This document shows positions 63,201-64,000 of a DNA stretch of 64,000 bases, in pieces (the stretch's first letter is position 1; each line of letters starts with the position of its first letter). The notes under the pieces are model-generated. The model saw only the letters and a list, made by a program, of their open reading frames with translations. It was not told where the DNA came from and ran no database searches. Origin of the DNA: Dermatemys mawii (Eukaryota > Chordata > Testudines > Dermatemydidae); NCBI GenBank assembly GCA_007922305.1, contig ML677387.1, forward strand, positions 1,616,345-1,680,344, read 5' to 3'. A program made the position numbers and the translations under genes.

Positions 63201-63309
63201 GCCCCTGCGCGGCCCCGCGGTGCTGCGCGCACGCCCGGGACTCCATGTCCCAGGGGCCCGGGGGCGGCTCCGCCTCCGGCCGGTAGAGCGGCCGCCGCAG
63301 CGCGGACAT
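50766..63309 (-). CDS. BAG4: BAG4 (SODD), Hsp70 co-chaperone, complete coding region
   Basis: BAG-family nucleotide-exchange factor for Hsp70, also known as silencer of death domains. It acts in the cytosol and binds TNF-receptor death domains. Five coding exons: 63124-63309, 60003-60110, 53606-53863, 52798-53055, 50766-51263. They sum to 1308 bases (435 codons plus stop; human 457) with phase-0 joins throughout. The N-terminal two thirds are rich in Pro, Gly, Ser and Tyr (SPYTNGAYGTPYP, VPHYPYGGDTNPG, ESWASSGIYGM). The last 80 or so residues form the BAG helices (EVEQLEQEVDEFVGKKTDKA, LLEEMLTKELLELDSIETRG, AILEKLEKKGL). The start MSALRR matches the family start. Head-to-head with LSM1 over a shared promoter. 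Confidence 0.96.
51264..52797 (-). other. BAG4: BAG4 intron 4
   Basis: About 1.5 kb with no recognised gene. A worn fragment near 52550-52615 (TTATTTAGCACTGTACAGCA) resembles the old repeat at 38400-38520. Confidence 0.6.
52798..53055 (-). CDS. BAG4: BAG4 exon 4 (codons 185-270)
   Basis: Encodes TPGMPVPHYPYGGDTNPGIP, a Pro/Gln stretch, DESWASSGIYGMQPGYAWP and an end HDTK. Acceptor TCCTGCAG, donor GTAAGG. Confidence 0.95.
53606..53863 (-). CDS. BAG4: BAG4 exon 3 (codons 99-184)
   Basis: Encodes GLESPYTNGAYGTPYPSAPG and RPPSPASHWNYPPPDCPPEG, ending GYSPPP. Acceptor GTTTTACAG, donor GTAAGA. A CR1 copy begins about 30 bases upstream of the acceptor. Confidence 0.95.
53895..54778 (+). mobile_element. 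5'-truncated CR1 LINE in BAG4 intron 2, antisense to BAG4
   Basis: Carries the end of CR1 ORF2: worn coding phrases such as ACACCAAGCTGGGAGGGGCT, a frame reading NVIFGCINGNVVCKTRKG then YSTLVRPQLENCVQFWTPNF (reverse-transcriptase thumb side), and the tail TTTCTGTGATTCTATGAG. Stops and shifts make it inactive. It lies next to the BAG4 exon 3 acceptor. Confidence 0.85.
55391..55457 (+). mobile_element. Terminus of a reptilian DNA transposon
   Basis: AATCAAGATTAATTTTTTTT, GAGTTAATTGTGTGAGTTAA and the end ATTGACAGCCCTAG are a known-style element end rich in alternating TTAA/ATTAA words. The partner end is not visible, so this is a fragment; the family is unnamed here. Confidence 0.45.
55682..56623 (-). 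pseudogene. SCAN-domain gag-like remnant of a Gmr1-type retrotransposon, one in-frame stop
   Basis: A 314-codon minus-strand frame is broken by a single in-frame TGA at 56159-56161, directly followed by ATG. The upstream half (56162-56623) begins MERAMATAPQPEVEVVVLEG and includes a charged coiled coil (EGERKCKEAEKRREEAETKF). The downstream half has a SCAN-like core: YRFREYKFQEAEGPQEAYAH, KLCHKWIQP and MEQFLAILPHDVQAWVRRN. SCAN domains are thought to descend from the gag of Gmr1-like gypsy elements. The capsid part usually found between coiled coil and SCAN appears deleted. It lies antisense in BAG4 intron orientation terms on the same strand as BAG4, with no zinc fingers or pol next to it. 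Confidence 0.7.
59345..59573 (+). repeat. MIR-type SINE, nearly full length
   Basis: GATTAGGGCAGGGAAGTGGG and TTCTATTCCCACTTCCACCA mark the tRNA-like part, CAGGGAAGTCACTTTATCTG the core, and CTCAGTTTCCCTATTCATAA with AAAGCATTTTGAGATC the 3' part. Confidence 0.75.
60003..60110 (-). CDS. BAG4: BAG4 exon 2 (codons 63-98)
   Basis: Encodes EQPPYPGYGSNYWNSAVQPR and ends PELQSQ. Acceptor TTTCTTAG; the donor GTATAG is unusual at +4/+5 but gives the right phase. Confidence 0.93.
60111..63123 (-). other. BAG4: BAG4 intron 1
   Basis: Three kilobases without a gene that I recognise; the small reading frames lack domains. It becomes GC-rich from about 62630 towards the promoter. Confidence 0.65.
63124..63309 (-). 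CDS. BAG4: BAG4 exon 1 (codons 1-62)
   Basis: ATG at 63309-63307, MSALRRPLYRPEAEPPPGPW. The Gly/Pro-rich, CpG-dense exon ends at CCCCGG before the donor GTAGGT, which gives phase 0. Antisense frames here are compositional shadows. Confidence 0.88.
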
Positions 63310-63876
63310 CACCAAGCGCCGCTGCCACGCTACCGCGCCTGCGCGAAACGCGCCCGCTGCAGCCAATCCCCACCGGGGATACAACCTCTACCCACATCGT
63401 GTCCAGCTCAGCCAATGGCCCTGAAGGTGTCATGTCAACGGTACAACTCCTGCAGCCTTAGCCAATCACTGGGATGGTGCCGCCCATGCCGCGCATATCA
63501 GCCAATCAGCGCTAGTGTTCCGCATCCAACTACCGACAAACATTTAGCCAATCAGCGCCAGCGTTCCTTCCGTCACCGCCCGATCCACCAATCAGTGCAA
63601 AGCCGGGGCCGTGCACAACACACCCGTTTCTTAAAGAGACAGGCGCACAATGCCCTGGCCGAGTCCCCTGCGCTAGCGAAGCTCAGCCCCGCCGCGCCCC
63701 ACCCGGGCCGCACTGGGCGGGGCTGTGGGTAAAGAGACGCCCCTGCTGGGCGGGGCTTCCCGCGAGCGGCACGTGAGCGGGGAGGGGCGGGTCCATCCGG
63801 GGGCTGAGGGCGGAACTTCCGCTGCGCGCGGTGGGCGACGGGAGCGGGGCGGGACCCGCCGGGCTGGGGCCGCAGG
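63310..63876. promoter_or_regulatory. Bidirectional BAG4/LSM1 promoter
   Basis: Only 567 bases separate the BAG4 and LSM1 start codons, which point away from each other. The block is CpG-rich and TATA-less. It has six CCAAT boxes on the plus strand, four GC boxes (63715-63723, 63748-63756, 63784-63791, 63846-63853), a CACGTG E-box at 63770-63775 and an ETS-type ACTTCCG at 63815-63821. The last features cluster near LSM1. Head-to-head pairing of these genes is also the human arrangement. Confidence 0.85.
63363..63592 (+). promoter_or_regulatory. Array of six CCAAT boxes (NF-Y type)
   Basis: CCAAT at 63363, 63412, 63462, 63502, 63548 and 63588, all in the same orientation with spacings 49, 50, 40, 46 and 40. 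Five are preceded by AG or TAG (AGCCAAT) and three continue as CCAATCAG. Two copies share GCCAATCAGCGC and the following GTTCC, suggesting local duplication. CCAAT boxes are bound by NF-Y. Confidence 0.9.
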
Positions 63877-63922
63877 ATGAACTACATGCCGGGCACCGCC
63901 AGCCTCATCCAGGACATCGACA
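63877..63922 (+). CDS. LSM1: LSM1 exon 1 (gene continues past the right edge)
   Basis: Encodes MNYMPGTASLIQDID and the first base of the next codon; donor GTGAGT starts at 63923. LSM1 is the defining subunit of the cytoplasmic LSM1-7 ring that binds oligoadenylated mRNA 3' ends and promotes decapping in P-bodies. The N-terminus matches the vertebrate protein except that position 12 is Gln where I recall Glu in human. Only this exon is in the window, so the Sm fold itself is not seen. Confidence 0.93.
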
Positions 63923-64000
63923 GTGAGTAGCGCCGGGCCCCGCCCCCCCCCGCCCCGGGCCCCGGATACCCCCCGACCTTCCTCCATCCCCCCCGGGCCC
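63923..64000 (+). other. LSM1: Start of LSM1 intron 1
   Basis: Very C-rich intronic sequence to the window edge. Confidence 0.8.

Noticed and set aside
62816..63433. Extended minus-strand frames over BAG4 exon 1
   Set aside because: Frames that start upstream or continue below 63124 pass through the clear donor GTAGGT; only 63124-63309 is in the right phase for BAG4.
62738..63732. Pro/Arg-rich plus-strand frames up to 247 codons
   Set aside because: Antisense shadows of BAG4 exon 1 and the CpG island; they match no family and run through the promoter.

Overview
This is vertebrate nuclear DNA, most probably from a turtle, and at least a non-avian sauropsid. Five protein-coding genes lie in the order NSD3 – PLPP5 – DDHD2 – BAG4 – LSM1, which is the human 8p11 gene order read in reverse. 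The repeats also fit a turtle: CR1 tails ending in TTCTTATG, a tRNA-derived SINE starting GGGGTAGCCGTGTTAGTCTG, short MITEs with GGGTGACCAGA termini, MIR-like SINEs, and SCAN-type gag remnants. Exons were placed by translating each splice-bounded block. All PLPP5, DDHD2 and BAG4 exon phases join without a break.

Layout. 1-9.8 kb: the last three coding exons of NSD3 (+) and a 3'UTR of about 5.5 kb. 9.8-11.7 kb: a short intergenic stretch with two inverted MITEs, a 100-N gap and a GT-rich repeat that leads into the PLPP5 CpG island. 11.7-23.0 kb: PLPP5 (+), complete, 7 exons, 263 codons. Its first intron holds a 62-bp minisatellite and a 2.5-kb CACTA-like DNA transposon with a frameshifted transposase-like gene. 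23.0-26.9 kb: convergent tails of PLPP5 and DDHD2. 26.9-40.4 kb: DDHD2 (-), 16 coding exons, 716 codons. Its untranslated first exon and promoter are not seen and may lie at or near the 400-N gap (43108-43507). 43.5-50.8 kb: DDHD2-BAG4 intergenic DNA with a solo endogenous-retrovirus-type LTR and SINE/CR1 copies. 50.8-63.3 kb: BAG4 (-), complete, 5 exons, 435 codons, with a CR1 and a SCAN/gag-like pseudogene in intron 2. 63.3-63.9 kb: a head-to-head BAG4/LSM1 promoter with six evenly spaced CCAAT boxes and several GC boxes. 63877-63922: LSM1 exon 1 (+); the gene runs off the window.

The five genes are not a functional operon but a conserved synteny block: a histone H3 methyltransferase (NSD3), a lipid phosphate phosphatase (PLPP5), an intracellular lipase (DDHD2), an Hsp70 co-chaperone (BAG4) and a cytoplasmic mRNA-decay factor (LSM1). 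No prokaryotic-type system, CRISPR array or tRNA gene was found. The most notable non-genic signals are the CCAAT array, the CACTA-like element with subterminal repeats, the SCAN/gag remnant and the solo LTR.
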